From Saururus chinensis (Eukaryota > Streptophyta > Magnoliopsida > Piperales > Saururaceae): a stretch of 64,000 nt of DNA. The stretch is taken from assembly GCA_035235625.1 (NCBI GenBank), contig CP141145.1, positions 62,001-126,000 on the forward strand, written 5' to 3'. Within the stretch, counting starts at the first letter, position 1. Every line of letters begins with the position of its first letter. The notes beneath the pieces were generated by a model. The model made no database searches, had not been told where the DNA came from, and saw only the letters and a list, made by a program, of their open reading frames with translations. Made by a program: the position numbers and the translations under genes. Shown here piece after piece: positions 63,783 through 64,000 of the stretch.

Positions 63783-64000
63783 GGGAGGGAAGAAAGAGAA
63801 GAGAGGGAAGAGAGAGAAGAGAGGGAAGAGAGAGAGAGGAGAGGGGGATATTAAATTTTTTCAAAAAAAGTTTATTAGCAACGTATATATATATGTTGCT
63901 AATACTACGGTGTATTAACGACATATACACGTATATGTCGCTAATACTAGGGTGTATTAACGATGTATACATGTATATGTCGCTAATACAGTAGTGTATT
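63783..64000. repeat. TTAGCGAC tandem array, right part (continues beyond window)
   Basis: Begins with the second GGGAG target duplication, continues with GAAGAGAGAGAAGAG tracts, then a new unit start GGGGGATATTAAATTTTTTC (63845) and palindromes TTAGCAACGTATATA..ATATGTTGCTAATAC and GTCGCTAATAC. It is the continuation of 53956-56037 across the retrotransposon. Cut by the window end. Confidence 0.8.

Overview
The window is nuclear DNA of a flowering plant. The evidence is spliced relics of plant genes with plant-type GT..AG introns (exportin-1/CRM1, the mitochondrial ATP synthase beta subunit, a LRR protein like Arabidopsis At2g30105, a BRCT protein like At4g02110, an XS-domain protein of the SGS3/IDN2/FDM type), plant Ulp1/DUF1985 transposon-type genes, and a Ty3/Gypsy element primed by tRNA-Asp. 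I cannot name the species. I see no gene that is clearly intact and functional; the window is a graveyard of gene fragments, satellite-like arrays and nested retroelements.

Layout. 1-2.9 kb: composite of gene fragments, LRR > BRCT > unidentified exon > PHD finger > exportin-1 (copy A), running straight into a 9.5-kb array (2.94-12.45 kb). The array is built from short CT/GA tracts alternating with near-palindromic GCACGCGTGC-like cores; its polarity flips from pyrimidine-rich to purine-rich near 9.0 kb. 12.45-13.1 kb: AT-rich spacer. 13.1-14.15 kb: exportin-1 copy B ending in a CT tract of only about 45 bp. 14.18-18.83 kb: a second composite, LRR > BRCT > ATP synthase beta > exportin-1 (copy C), with an in-frame fusion of the last two inside one exon. 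19.3-26.2 kb: a second large array with the same polarity flip near 20.54 kb. 26.2-29.2 kb: AT-rich, LTR-like DNA. 29.2-36.56 kb: a third GA-rich array split by a 4.85-kb TG..TA-bounded LTR-like element (29306-34155).

36.6-42.5 kb: tandem repeats, then a coiled-coil/Ulp1 (C48) pseudogene and an XS-domain fragment. 42.55-49.44 kb: three nested LTR-like elements; the innermost has a perfect CATTA target duplication. 49.87-53.5 kb: a second, multi-exon DUF1985/acidic linker/Ulp1 pseudogene. 53.96-56.04 kb and 63.78-64.0 kb: one tandem array with TTAGCGAC-type palindromes plus GA tracts. It is interrupted by a complete non-autonomous Athila-like Ty3/Gypsy insertion (56038-63782) with a GGGAG target duplication, tRNA-Asp primer site, polypurine tract and gag-protease only. 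One of its LTRs carries an internal inverted copy of its own end plus part of the primer site.

How the parts relate: the LRR-BRCT fusion is shared by both composites, so it is older than their duplication. All three exportin-1 fragments end in the same intron at a CT tract. In copy B the tract is short and abuts the LRR intron; in A and C the same position holds kilobases of array. Both large arrays share the sequence around the polarity flip, so the array itself was duplicated or exchanged. The most unusual system here is therefore a family of chimeric gene-fragment cassettes carrying a structured, strand-switching GA/CT-CG satellite born at a fusion junction.
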